Shown: positions 36,971 through 46,129 of the stretch, piece by piece
Layout: each line of letters starts with the position of its first letter
How positions within the stretch are numbered: position 1 is the stretch's first letter
Source: CAWEHU01 sp963808965
Lineage (GTDB): Bacteria; Pseudomonadota; Alphaproteobacteria; Acetobacterales; Acetobacteraceae
Assembly (NCBI GenBank): GCA_963808965.1
Contig: CAWEHU010000020.1
Location: forward strand, 186,001 to 250,000
Reading direction: 5' to 3'
Length of the DNA: 64,000 nucleotides
The notes under the pieces: model-generated
Database searches by the model: none
Told to the model about the DNA's origin: nothing
The model's input: the letters and a program-made list of their open reading frames with translations, nothing else
Program-made: the position numbers and the translations under genes

Positions 36971-38882
36971 GTGCTCGATGCAGTCCAGATGCGAGGTCGC
37001 TATCAGGTTCACGTGGACCGGAGCCGGGACGCGCTGCTGACCGATTTCGGGCGGGCGACGCTCGATGACCGCTATATGCTTCCCGGCGAGAGCTACCAGG
37101 ATCTGTTCGCCCGGGTCGCCAGCCAATATGGCGACGGGCCGGCGCACGCGCAGCGGCTCTACGATTACATCAGCCGGCTCTGGTTCATGCCGGCGACTCC
37201 GGTGCTCTCGAACGGCGGAACCCAGCGCGGTCTGCCGATCTCCTGCTTTCTCAACGAAGCCTCCGATAGTCTCGACGGCATCGTCGGGCTCTGGAACGAG
37301 AATGTGCAGCTCGCCTCCAAGGGCGGCGGCATCGGCAGCTACTGGGGCAATTTGCGCTCGATCGGCGAGCGGGTGGGCGGGGTCGGCAAGACCTCGGGCG
37401 TGATCCCGTTCATCCGGGTGATGGACAGCCTGACGCTCGCAATCTCGCAAGGCTCGCTGCGGCGCGGCTCGGCCGCCGTGTATCTCCCCGTTTGGCACCC
37501 GGAGATCGAGGAGTTCATCGAAATCCGGCGGCCGACCGGCGGCGATCCGAATCGCAAGGCGCCGAATCTGCACCACGGGGTGCTGGTGCCGGACGAATTC
37601 ATGCGGGCCGTCGAGGCGGACGAGGCGTGGCCGCTCGTATCGCCGAAGGACGGGACCGTCGTGCGCAGCATCTCCGCGCGCTCGCTCTGGATACGCATCC
37701 TGACCGCGCGGATCGAGACCGGCGAGCCCTATCTCGTGTTCAGCGACCACGTGAACCGCGCGCTGCCCACGCATCAGAAGCTCGCCGGGCTGGAGGTGAA
37801 GACCTCCAATCTGTGCAGCGAGATCACCTTGCCGACCGGGACTCGACCAGCATGGGCGGGAGCGCACCGCGGTCTGCTGTCTCTCCTCGCTCAATCTGGA
37901 AACGTGGTTCGAGTGGAAGGACCATCCGACCTTCATCGAGGACGTGATGCGCTTCCTCGACAACGTCTTGCAGGATTTCATCGACCGGGCGCCGCCGGGG
38001 ATGGAACGGGCGCGCTATTCGGCGATGCGCGAGCGCTCGGTGGGCTTGGGCGTGATGGGCTTTCACAGCTTCCTGCAATCGCAGAACGTGCCGTTCGAGA
38101 GCGTGATCGCGAAGGTCTGGAACAAGCGGATGTTCGCGCATATTCGCGGCCAGGCGGACGCGGCGTCGCGGCTGCTCGCCGAGGAGCGGGGGCCGTGCCC
38201 GGATGCCGAGGAATACGGCATGATGGAGCGCTTCTCGAACAAGATGGCGATCGCGCCGACCGCCTCCATTTCGATCATCGCGGGCAATGCAAGTCCGGGC
38301 ATCGAGCCGATCGCGGCCAACGTGTTTCTGCAGAAGACGCTTTCGGGCAGCTGGACGGTGCGCAACCGGCATTTGCAAAAGCTGCTGGCGGCGAAGGGGA
38401 GGGACGAGGACGAGGTCTGGTCCTCGATCACGCTGCGCGCCGGGAGCGTGCAGCATCTGGATTTTCTCTCCGAACAGGAAAAGGCGGTGTTCAAGACCGC
38501 CTTCGAGCTCGACCAGCGCTGGGTGATCGAGCACGCGGCGGATCGCACGCCCTATGTGTGCCAGAGCCAGTCGGTCAACGTGTTCCTGCCCGCGAACGTC
38601 CACAAGCGCGATCTGCACCAGATCCACATGCTGGCGTGGAAGCGCGGGGTGAAGTCGCTGTACTACTGCCGGAGCTTGTCGATCCAGCGCGCGGATACGG
38701 TGAGCGAGAAGGCGGTGCGTCCGGCGGAGTTCACCGGCGTCGCCGTCGCGAACGATTGGCTCCGCACGCTGCCGCTCGTGGCGGCTGCGGCGGTGAATGG
38801 GGCGCGGTATGAGGAGTGTTTGGCTTGTCAGTGGGTTCGAGCCGATGCTTACTTGCGACTTTGGGATAGAGAAGAGATCTAG
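36971..38882 (+). CDS. nrdA: Class I ribonucleotide reductase large subunit NrdA (one frame break)
   Basis: Reduces ribonucleoside diphosphates to deoxyribonucleotides; about 636 residues after joining, the short alphaproteobacterial form. Conserved parts: MPATPVLSNGGTQRGLPISCFLNEA, KGGGIGSYWGNLRSIGE, KTSNLCSEITLPTG with the thiyl-radical Cys, RTAVCCLSSLN with the partner Cys, GIEPIAANVFLQKTLSG, YYCRSLSIQRAD and the CLACQ end. The frame changes near 37838-37841; one fewer base restores TGLDQHGRERTAVCC. After CLACQ the reading frame runs 18 codons further into unrelated sequence, and no nrdB follows, which is abnormal. Start GTG 36971 is preceded by a G-run; ATG 36989 is the alternative. Confidence 0.88.
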
Positions 38883-38883
38883 G

Positions 38884-39220
38884 ATGGCCGGGATTATTTT
38901 CGACAACTCGACTCTAACGGCAATCCAGCGGCTTACCGGGAAGGCTCCAGTCTCAAAATGCTATGAGGCGCAAGGAGACTATCCGCGCTAGAGCTGTTTC
39001 TTCGCATCTGATGTTCTATGATGACTTCTATTTCATTGATGATTACAAGGAGGATTTTCGAGTTGCGCGAGGAAGTCTCAATTTCAGCTACTGCCGAGCA
39101 GTATCTCCTGAAATGTTCGACTACGAACCATTATACACAAAGCAAAGGAACAGACTAGACCTGATGCTGGATATACGAGCCGCAAAGTCCGGCCGGGATT
39201 TGGTTAAAGAGATTTCTTGA
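38884..39220 (+). pseudogene. Possible broken hypothetical gene in the island
   Basis: ATG 38884, one base after the nrdA stop, opens 35 codons (MAGIIFDNSTLTAIQRL...) that end in a stop at 38991. The +1 frame then continues with protein-like sequence rich in aromatic and acidic residues (HLMFYDDFYFIDDYKEDF) to 39220. One base removed near 38960-38985 would join the parts into about 110 residues. No family is recognised, and chance cannot be excluded in this AT-richer stretch. Confidence 0.3.
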
Positions 39221-39361
39221 TAGCATAGGCCTTCATCTAACCGGTGCATGGCACATGCGATCAAGCGACTTCTTTCTGGTTCTGAAAAGTCTGGCAAACG
39301 GAGGGAGGACTGCGGGAGAAATACTCGCCTTTTACTTAATGATTTCGCAGATTCCAGGTAG

Positions 39362-39646
39362 GAGATCAACGAGAACGTAGATGATCAGGTTCATCTCCTC
39401 GGAACCGATGGCGCGCTGATTGACCGCGATATAAGCGATGAAGTTGTGAGCTTTGCTCGTTCGCTGAACTGGCTCACCCTCCGCGCTGCCTTCTATACGC
39501 TTGTATCTGGATCATTCGACGTTGCTGTTTGCCTACCGTACCCCATCCGGCATAGTTTCGTCGCCCGTTGGAGTGACCGAAGGAACATCTTAAGCACGAT
39601 GATAGCTTGCTCTGGCGCACAGAATTTGACCTTTTTTTGGGGCTAA
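39362..39646 (+). pseudogene. Possible gene fragment in the island
   Basis: Open stretch of about 95 codons (EINENVDDQVHLLGTDGAL then SFARSLNWLTLRAAFYTLV) without a good start; a GTG at 39446 is the first usual one. In the same frame, upstream of a single stop codon at 39359, another open stretch from an ATG at 39248 continues it. This pattern fits a decayed or frame-damaged gene. No function is recognised. Confidence 0.25.
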
Positions 39647-39858
39647 AGCGGCGGCAGTGAATGCTGTGAACGCGATTTGTGAGCCCCAAGCGATCGAACT
39701 GACCTACCGCCTTTTGCGGCGTGGGCTGTCGGGAATGGGGATAACGTTTCCGGCGCGATTTCGTTGTAGTCGATGTGCGGCAAAAGCGCGAAGCAATTTC
39801 CCTGCGCGACTACTCGGCCAGATAGAGGACTTTCGACGGAACGGCGAAGTCCGGCAAT

Positions 39859-40053
39859 TCAAGACGGAGAATTGAACAAGATCACTGCCCCTCTATCGAG
39901 ATCGAAGACTAGGAAATTCGATCCATAGGGCAAATGGATTTGTCTCCACCCATCCCAACTGCGTCCGTCACGGCCCAGGTCGCACCAGCTATAGCCCTGA
40001 GCGTAAGTAGGAATTTCAATGTTCCCGAACCTTGCGCAAAATGTCCCGTCCAT
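39859..40053 (-). CDS. Short hypothetical protein (64 aa) in the island
   Basis: Minus-strand ORF starting at ATG 40053. The product is rich in aromatic residues and Gly/Asp (YSWCDLGRDGRSWDGWRQIHLPYG), and its end LVFDLDRGAVILF looks like beta strands of a small folded domain. A longer minus-strand frame shifted by one base (to 40265) could supply an N-terminal extension, so this too may be one gene broken by a frame change. Function unknown. Confidence 0.35.
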   Translation of the reverse strand: MDGTFCARFGNIEIPTYAQGYSWCDLGRDGRSWDGWRQIHLPYGSNFLVFDLDRGAVILFNSPS

Positions 40054-40318
40054 CGCGGCATTTCCGCGGCCTTTTTCGGAACATCGTTGCCGACAATGTC
40101 TCCCGGTTCGACAGTCTTCGGTCGATGAGAGATCGATCTCCTGAAAGAGATCTGATTTGGCTGGGAGGAGCACCGGGCTCCCAACTCTAGACGTAGAAGA
40201 GTACTCGCTTTTTCGGAAAGTGGTCCGATTGGAAACAACACCCATGTAAGCACGAGTCCTCGCACTTGAGCCGTGTAGGCGACTGAAAAGCTTGAAGGCG
40301 CAACAACTCGAAACGAAC

Positions 40319-40902
40319 ATGGCAGAGACCGCCCGCGCCCGCATGACGTCTGACGAATTCATCGCCTGGGCCATGAGCCGCCCGGAGGGGGAGCGATATG
40401 AGCTAGCTGCGGGCGAGGTCGTCGCGATGGCGCCGGAGCGGTCGGCCCACGCGCTCACCAAAGGCCGGCTGTTCCGGCGGCTCGCCGAAGCGATCGAGGC
40501 AGCCGGACTTCCCTGCACCGCCTATCCGGACGGAATGGCCGTCGAGGTGGACGCCGCCACGGTCTACGAGCCCGATGCTTCGGTCCGTTGCGGGCCGCCC
40601 CTGCCGGATGACGCCGTGAAGATGATCGACCCGGTGATCGTGGTCGAGGTCCTCTCGCCCTCGTCCCGCGCCCGGGATGCCGGGGCCAAACTCGCCGACT
40701 ACTTTCGGATCGATTCGTTCGGCATTACCTGATCGTCCGTACCGAGGACCGAACCGTCATCCATCACGAGCGAGACGAGGGCGGGGCGATCACCACGCGC
40801 ATCATCCGGGATGGCTCCATCCGGCTTTCGCCGCCTGGAATTGAGTTGTCAGCCCTGTTCTGTTCCTGCCCTCGCCTGCAGCCTGCAACGCCATGTGTAT
40901 AA
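40319..40902 (+). CDS. Uma2 family endonuclease-like protein (one frame break)
   Basis: DUF820/Uma2 protein with a PD-(D/E)xK nuclease-like fold, about 194 residues after joining. Seen in order: MTSDEFIAWAMSRPEGERYELAAGEVVAMAP, the YEPDASVRCG acidic strand, VIVVEVLSPSSRARDAGAKLADYF with the Glu/Lys of the fold, and, after the break, RHYLIVRTEDRTVIHHERD. The frame slips near 40711-40720; here a base appears to be missing (GATTCGTTCGG for an expected GATTCGGTTCGG). These proteins are abundant in cyanobacteria and accessory regions; biological role unknown. It borders the AT-richer island. Confidence 0.78.
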
Positions 40903-40922
40903 AAACCTTAAGGCATACACAT
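40893..40922. promoter_or_regulatory. Inverted repeat upstream of vapB (autoregulatory operator candidate)
   Basis: ATGTGTAT (40893-40900) and ATACACAT (40915-40922) form a perfect 8-base dyad with a 14-base AT-rich spacer, ending 9 bases before the vapB start. VapBC complexes normally bind such palindromes to repress their own promoter. The left arm overlaps the last codons of the Uma2 gene. Confidence 0.6.
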
Positions 40923-40931
40923 AGACGGCCC

Positions 40932-41126
40932 ATGCGCACAAATATCGAGATCGACGACGAGCTGATCGCGGAGGCCATGGCAGCCACCGGGCAGACCACG
41001 AAGCGCGCGACGGTCGAAGAGGCGCTGCGCACCGTGGTGCGGCTGCATCAGCAGCGGCGGGCGGTGGAGCGATTGGCCGGGCTGGGTTGGGAGGGGAACC
41101 TGGAGGAGAGCCGCGCAGGCCGGTGA
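40932..41126 (+). CDS. vapB: VapB-type antitoxin
   Basis: A 64-residue antitoxin of the DUF2191/VapB group. The N-terminal MRTNIEIDDELIAEAM strand-helix and TKRATVEEALRTVVRLHQQRRA are those of a ribbon-helix-helix-like DNA-binding domain, and the C-terminal LAGLGWEGNLEE would wrap the toxin. It would neutralise VapC and repress the operon. Its stop codon overlaps the toxin start in GTGA. Confidence 0.88.
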   Translation: MRTNIEIDDELIAEAMAATGQTTKRATVEEALRTVVRLHQQRRAVERLAGLGWEGNLEESRAGR

Positions 41127-41515
41127 TCCTCGTCGATAGCTCGGTCTGGATCGGGCTGCTTCGGAACACCCCGACCAGGCCGGTCCACATCCTGCGGACC
41201 ATCGCCGGTCAGGAGCCTCTCCTGGTTGGCGACCTGGTGCTGGCCGAGGTGCTTCAAGGTGCGCGGGACGACACGCACGCCGCGATTATGGAGCGCGAAT
41301 TGCGCCGGTTCGCCGTGATCTCGATCACGAACGACCGGATCGCCGTCATCGCCGCGCGCAATCACCGCAAGCTGCGCGCCGTAGGTATTACCGTGCGCAA
41401 GACGATCGACTTGCTGATCGGCACCTTCTGCATCGAAGCCGGTCACGCACTGCTGCACGACGACCGGGATTTCGAGCCGATGGTCGCGCATCTCGGCCTG
41501 CAAGCGGTCGGATAA
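41123..41515 (+). CDS. vapC: VapC-type PIN-domain ribonuclease toxin
   Basis: A 130-residue PIN-domain nuclease. The acidic metal-binding residues are all present: Asp in ILVDSSVWI, Glu in LVLAEVLQGARDD, Asp in VRKTIDLLIGTFC and Asp in LLHDDRDFEPM. VapC toxins cleave tRNA or rRNA and stop growth when VapB is lost. GTG 41123 overlaps the vapB stop. An intact toxin-antitoxin pair next to the AT-richer island supports this being accessory DNA. Confidence 0.9.
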   Translation: MILVDSSVWIGLLRNTPTRPVHILRTIAGQEPLLVGDLVLAEVLQGARDDTHAAIMERELRRFAVISITNDRIAVIAARNHRKLRAVGITVRKTIDLLIGTFCIEAGHALLHDDRDFEPMVAHLGLQAVG

Positions 41516-41615
41516 AGGACTCCTCGCCGCTGATACGCGGCGCGTCTCAACGGACCATTTACGAATAGGCGGCACGTTCACGTCAGCGCGCAAAAGGGCG
41601 CGTGTGGAGGCGTGT

Positions 41616-43829
41616 ATGCTCGACCGACCTGTCGATGTCCCCTCGGGAGCCGGGCGGCCCCGAGACCCGTGGCCGATGAACCGGCCCGAGACCGATGAGG
41701 AGAGGGCGCCCGCCGTCCTCATGCTCCTCGCGCTGCTCGCGATGCTGCGGCGGCGGAAGCTGCCCTTCATCGCGTCGGCCACGCTGATCCCGGTGCTCGC
41801 CTTCATCGCGATCTCGCAGACGACGCCGCGCTATACCGGGACGGCGACGGTGCTCTACGAACCCAGCGCCTACGCCGCGCGAGAGCTGCAAAGCATCCTG
41901 CGCGACGACCCGACGACCGACAACGTGATGCCCAGCCAGATCGAGATCGTGCAAGGCCTCCGCATGGCGGAGCGCCTGGTCGACCGGTTCGATCTCACAC
42001 GGGATCCGGAGTTCAATCCGGCGCTGCGCACGCCGACCCTGTTCAGCCGGACGCGCGCCTTCCTGACCGGGCTCCTCAGCTTCGGTCCCGTGAACCCACC
42101 GAGCGAGCGCGATGTCGTGATGCGCGCGGTGCAGAAGGCGATCGACGCCAAGACCGTCAAAACCTCGCGACTCATGGAAGTCTCGTTCACGGCGGAAAGC
42201 CCGCATCTCGCAGCCGATGGCGCGAACGCGCTGGCCGAGTTCTACATCGCCGACCAGGTCGCGGTGAAAACCGAGGCGGTGCGCCGCGCTAACGAGTGGC
42301 TGGAAGCGCGCGTCTCCGACCTGCGCCGCGGCGTCGCGACGGACGAGGATCGGATCGCCGGTTATCGCTCCCGCGAGGGGCTGACCCAGGGCGTCCTCGC
42401 AAGCCTCGCCACCGAACAGATCAGCCGTCTCGGCACCGATCTGGCGCAGGCCCGCAGCGAGCTCGCCGATGCGCAGTCGCGACTCGACGCGGCGCGCGGA
42501 CGCAGCACCGCCGGGGCGCAGGCGGCGATCGCCCCAAGTGTCGTGGCCTTGCGCGCGCAGCAGGACCAGCTTTCCGGACAGCTGCAATCGACCATGGCGC
42601 GGCTCGGTCCGAACCACCCGACCGTGGTCGCCCTGCGCAGTCAGATCGCCGATGTCCAGCGCGCGGTCGATGCGGAGACGAGCCGCGTGATTGCCGCTCT
42701 CGAAGCCGAGGTTCGGACCGACCGGGCCAAGGTCGCCGCACTCGAGCAAAGCGTCAAAGAGGCGAAGGGCCAAGTCGATCACAACGCCCAAGCGCAAATT
42801 CCGCTCAACGCCATGCAGCGTGATGTGGAAGCCGAGCGCGGTCTGCTGCGGTCGGTGCTGGACCGCATGCAGGGAACGGCGCAGCAGGCAGCGCTCGAAA
42901 TGCCGGATGCGCGCATCATCTCCCCCGCGCTGCTGCCCGAGAAGCCGAGCCAGCCAAAGACGCTGCTGCTGATGGCCGCTGCCGTCGTGTTCGGCGGCTG
43001 CTTCGGCCTGCTGCTTGTCTATGTGCTGGAAATGAGCGACGGCACGTTCCGCAGCGGCGAGGATGTGCGCTCGACGTTAGGCTTGCCCTGCTTCGCGCTG
43101 GTGCCGCAGATCCGTCGCGCGGCGCTCCGGCGCTGCCGAGTTGAGGATTATCCCGCCGAGAAACCTCTCTCGCCCTTCTCCGAGCAGCTGCGCGCGCTGC
43201 GGGCGGCGCTCTGGCTGGGCCGCGAGAATCCGCGGGTCATCGCGATTACCGCGGCGCGCCCCGCCGAGGGCAAGACCACGATCGCTGTCGGTCTCGGCCG
43301 TTCCGCGGCGATAAGTGGCGAGCGGGTGATCGTGCTCGACTGCGACGTGCGCCAGCCCTCCTTCGGGCGACTGATGCAGGCGGACGGCGCGCTCGGCATC
43401 GCCGATTTCCTGCTCGGGCACGCGACACTCAAGCAGGTCGTACAGAAGGATCCGCTCACCGGCATGGACTTCATTCCGGCGGGCTCGGCCGAGACGAACT
43501 CGATGGCGATGTTCATGTCTGATGCCATGGGCAAGCTTCTGGAGCAGTTGCGCGGCGAGTACGATCTCGTGCTGCTCGACGCGCCGCCTGCCTTCGCGAT
43601 GGCGGATGCACGCATCATCGCGCGCACGGCGGACGCGACGCTCCTCTGCGTGCGCTGGCGCGACACGCCGCGGAGCGTGGTCCGCAACTCGCTCGATCTG
43701 CTCGAGGAGATGCGCGCCAAGGTGGTCGGGGTGGCGATAACCCGCGTCGATGTGCGCGCCCACTCGCGCTCCGGCTTCGCCGATGCCGAAGTCTATCACT
43801 CGCGCTACGGCGGCTACTTTCGGGAGTAA
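41616..43829 (+). CDS. Exopolysaccharide chain-length regulator / BY-kinase (Wzc/ExoP type)
   Basis: A 737-residue polysaccharide co-polymerase. An N-terminal Wzz domain has two flanking membrane helices (PFIASATLIPVLAFIAI and LLLMAAAVVFGGCFGLLLVYVL), with a long coiled-coil periplasmic region between them. The cytoplasmic tyrosine kinase domain has Walker A ITAARPAEGKTT, Walker A' VIVLDCDVRQPS and Walker B LVLLDAPPA. A short Tyr-containing tail EVYHSRYGGYFRE offers three possible autophosphorylation sites. ATG 41616 is chosen because GGAGG lies five bases upstream. It would set polymer length and couple to export. Confidence 0.93.
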   Translation: MLDRPVDVPSGAGRPRDPWPMNRPETDEERAPAVLMLLALLAMLRRRKLPFIASATLIPVLAFIAISQTTPRYTGTATVLYEPSAYAARELQSILRDDPTTDNVMPSQIEIVQGLRMAERLVDRFDLTRDPEFNPALRTPTLFSRTRAFLTGLLSFGPVNPPSERDVVMRAVQKAIDAKTVKTSRLMEVSFTAESPHLAADGANALAEFYIADQVAVKTEAVRRANEWLEARVSDLRRGVATDEDRIAGYRSREGLTQGVLASLATEQISRLGTDLAQARSELADAQSRLDAARGRSTAGAQAAIAPSVVALRAQQDQLSGQLQSTMARLGPNHPTVVALRSQIADVQRAVDAETSRVIAALEAEVRTDRAKVAALEQSVKEAKGQVDHNAQAQIPLNAMQRDVEAERGLLRSVLDRMQGTAQQAALEMPDARIISPALLPEKPSQPKTLLLMAAAVVFGGCFGLLLVYVLEMSDGTFRSGEDVRSTLGLPCFALVPQIRRAALRRCRVEDYPAEKPLSPFSEQLRALRAALWLGRENPRVIAITAARPAEGKTTIAVGLGRSAAISGERVIVLDCDVRQPSFGRLMQADGALGIADFLLGHATLKQVVQKDPLTGMDFIPAGSAETNSMAMFMSDAMGKLLEQLRGEYDLVLLDAPPAFAMADARIIARTADATLLCVRWRDTPRSVVRNSLDLLEEMRAKVVGVAITRVDVRAHSRSGFADAEVYHSRYGGYFRE

Positions 43830-43835
43830 CTAGAG

Positions 43836-45293
43836 GTGCAGAGCGGAGATGCGCGCCGTTCCGGGAACGGCGTCCTTTGGGCTGGCGCGGAGGCGGCGCT
43901 CTCCGCCGCCTTCTCCTTCGCCTCGGCTTTCGTCGTGGCGCGAATCATCGGCCCGCAGGAGGTGGGCATCGGCGCGGCGGCGGTCGCTCCGCACGTGTTT
44001 CTCTGGGTCGGGGTCAACGCCCTCTTCGCCGACGCGCTGGTGCAGAGCCCGGCCGTGAACCGGGAGGATGCATCGAGCGCCTTCTGGGTCTCGATCGGGG
44101 TTGGCTTCATCGCGGGGATTATCGAGCTGGCGCTCGGCTGGCCCATAGCCGCATCGCTCGGAGACAGCAGGCTCGTCGCGATGTCGCTCGCACTGGCTTG
44201 CACGTTGCCGCTAGTCGGTGCGGGAGGCGCCATCCAGGGCTTGCTCACGCGCGACCGCCGTTACCGCGCGCTGGCCGGGCGTGCGCTGATCGGGCAGGGC
44301 CTCGGAATGACCGGCGGCATCGCCTGCGTCCTGTTGGGCGCCGGCGCATGGGCGCTCGTTGTGCAACAGGTCGTTACCTCGGCGCTCGGCGCGCTCGTGC
44401 TCCTGCTGCGCGCGCACTGGCGTCCCGCGCGCACGTGCCGGTGGTCTTCGGTGCGAGCGTTGTTGCGTCTCGGCGTACCGCTGACGGCCAGCACCTTGGT
44501 CCAGCAGGGACGCTATCGCGCCTTCGCTTTGCTGATCGGCGCCACCGCGGGTGCCGCGGCGCTCGGCCAGATCCACATGGCTTTCCGCCTGGTGGACACC
44601 GTGCGCGAGCTTGGATCAACCGCGCTGTGGCGCCTGATGCTGCCCGCGATGGCGCGACGCCAGCACGATATCCATCGATTGCAGGAGACCGTCGACCGGT
44701 CGCTGGCCCTCTCGGCCCTGGTGCTCTTTCCGGTCATTGGCGCGCTGCTCGCGACCATCGCGCCGGCGATCGCGCTGCTGCTGGGGCCGGCATGGCTGCC
44801 GTCGGGCGAAGCGGCGGCCCCGCTGCTGTTCCTGATGACTTACGTGTTTCTCAGTCTGCCCGGCGGCGTCGCCGTGGTCGCGCGTGGCCGCCCGCAATAT
44901 TCGCTGTTCGCCAATATTGGGAGCACGGCGGCGACGATCGCGGGGGTGTTGCTCATCCGCCCCTCCGCGCCGGTCGCCGCGGCCGGGATCTGGCTCGCTG
45001 CGCAACTGCTTGTGGCTCCCTATTCGTTGCTGATGACCGCGCGCGTGCTGCACGCGCTGCCCTTGCGCCAGTGGCGTGCGGGTTTGCCCGCGCTTGGGCT
45101 CGCGGTGCTCGCGACCGGGGCGGCGTTCGGCCTGCCCTATGTAACCGGCGAACCGCCCGGCCCCATGGGCCTCATTGTTGCGCGGCTGTCCGCGGGTGCG
45201 CTGGTCTACCTTCCCGGTGCGCTCTTGCTCATGCGCCCGAGCGTGGATGATGCGTTTCGGATGCTGCTGCCGCGCGTGGCGGCGCGCTCGTGA
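43836..45293 (+). CDS. Polysaccharide flippase (Wzx/MOP superfamily)
   Basis: A 485-residue protein with about 12-14 hydrophobic helices and few charges, starting GVLWAGAEAALSAAFSFASAFVVARIIGPQEVG, typical of RfbX/Wzx polysaccharide transport proteins. It would move the lipid-linked repeat unit across the inner membrane. It starts at GTG 43836, six bases after the kinase gene, and its stop overlaps the next start, so the block is one operon. Confidence 0.88.
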   Translation: MQSGDARRSGNGVLWAGAEAALSAAFSFASAFVVARIIGPQEVGIGAAAVAPHVFLWVGVNALFADALVQSPAVNREDASSAFWVSIGVGFIAGIIELALGWPIAASLGDSRLVAMSLALACTLPLVGAGGAIQGLLTRDRRYRALAGRALIGQGLGMTGGIACVLLGAGAWALVVQQVVTSALGALVLLLRAHWRPARTCRWSSVRALLRLGVPLTASTLVQQGRYRAFALLIGATAGAAALGQIHMAFRLVDTVRELGSTALWRLMLPAMARRQHDIHRLQETVDRSLALSALVLFPVIGALLATIAPAIALLLGPAWLPSGEAAAPLLFLMTYVFLSLPGGVAVVARGRPQYSLFANIGSTAATIAGVLLIRPSAPVAAAGIWLAAQLLVAPYSLLMTARVLHALPLRQWRAGLPALGLAVLATGAAFGLPYVTGEPPGPMGLIVARLSAGALVYLPGALLLMRPSVDDAFRMLLPRVAARS

Positions 45294-46033
45294 TGCGTCA
45301 CATCGGACTGCTCGGCCTCGACTTCGCGGATGCCGACGCGGCGACCGCCGCCGCATGGCTCGCGGCGCGGCCGGCTGACGCGCCGTTCGATTATGTCGTT
45401 ACGCCCAATGCCGATCATCTGGTACGGCTGGCCCGGCAACCCGCTCTGAAACCGCTGTACCAGGATGCGTTGCTGCGGCTGATGGATTCCCGCGTCGTGG
45501 CGCGCGCAGCCTCGGGCTTGGGACTTGACGCGCCCGCTGTCGCGACCGGCAGCGATTTGACCGCGCTTCTCCTGCACCGCCATCTAGAAGCCGGGGAGCG
45601 TATCGCTATCGTGGGTTTGGCTCCCGAACGGCTGCCCTCCCTCCTCGCGAATTGCGGCCTGGCGCCGCCGCTACATTACAACCCGCCGATGGGCTTCGAG
45701 CGTGACCCACGCTCGCTCGAGGCAGCAGTGGACTTCGTGATCGCGAATCCGGCCCGGTTCGTGTTCCTGGCCGTCGGCTCGCCGCGGCAGGAGATTCTCG
45801 CCGCTGCGATCAAGGCGACCGGGCAGGCGACCGGTACCGCGTTGTGCATCGGAGCCAGCCTCGATTTCCTGTCGGGGGCTATACCGCGCGCGCCATTATG
45901 GATGCAGCGGGCGAGCCTCGAATGGCTCCATCGGCTGCTGTCCGATCCACGCCGCATGGCGCGGCGTTATCTGCTAGATAATCCGCCCGTGTTGACCCTG
46001 CTTCTGCGCGAGCGCGTGGCGAGGGCCGGTTAG
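45293..46033 (+). CDS. WecG/TagA/CpsF family glycosyltransferase (GT26)
   Basis: A 246-residue GT26 enzyme that adds a sugar, often an N-acetylated or mannose-type residue, to a lipid-linked acceptor. Conserved features are VVTPNADHLVRLARQPALKPLYQDALLRLMDSR, the PPMGFE motif and VFLAVGSPRQEILAAAIKA, then CIGASLDFLSGAIPRAPLWMQRASLEWLHRLLSDPRR. It overlaps the flippase stop (TGATG). It is the last gene of the second exopolysaccharide block before the opposite-strand guaA. Confidence 0.9.
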   Translation: MRHIGLLGLDFADADAATAAAWLAARPADAPFDYVVTPNADHLVRLARQPALKPLYQDALLRLMDSRVVARAASGLGLDAPAVATGSDLTALLLHRHLEAGERIAIVGLAPERLPSLLANCGLAPPLHYNPPMGFERDPRSLEAAVDFVIANPARFVFLAVGSPRQEILAAAIKATGQATGTALCIGASLDFLSGAIPRAPLWMQRASLEWLHRLLSDPRRMARRYLLDNPPVLTLLLRERVARAG

Positions 46034-46129
46034 CAAATCGTGAGCGAGTATGACATCGAAGCTGACTTTCGTTCGGGATGATTGCGTTCGACACGCTGCG
46101 ATACCCCATTCTACTCAAACTACTCTCGG

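Larger units (their letters stand above)
38830..40300. other. AT-richer island between nrdA and the Uma2 gene
   Basis: From directly after the conserved nrdA end (CLACQ codons end near 38832) to about 40300, G+C drops visibly to near half, with frequent A/T-ending codons, and no long intact frame exists. Fragments that read like protein occur at 38884-39220, 39362-39646 and 39859-40053. The place normally taken by nrdB is occupied by this sequence. It looks like transferred DNA or a decayed insertion; no transposase, integrase or terminal repeats were recognised. Confidence 0.5.

Noticed and set aside
39121..39369. 82-codon minus-strand ORF in the AT-richer island
   Set aside because: It overlaps protein-like plus-strand fragments and has no ribosome site or recognisable domain; neither strand can be preferred with confidence.
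41583..42797. 404-codon minus-strand open frame opposite the Wzc-type kinase
   Set aside because: Composition is that of antisense GC-rich coding DNA (Arg/Gly/His-rich), while the plus strand encodes clear Wzz and kinase motifs.
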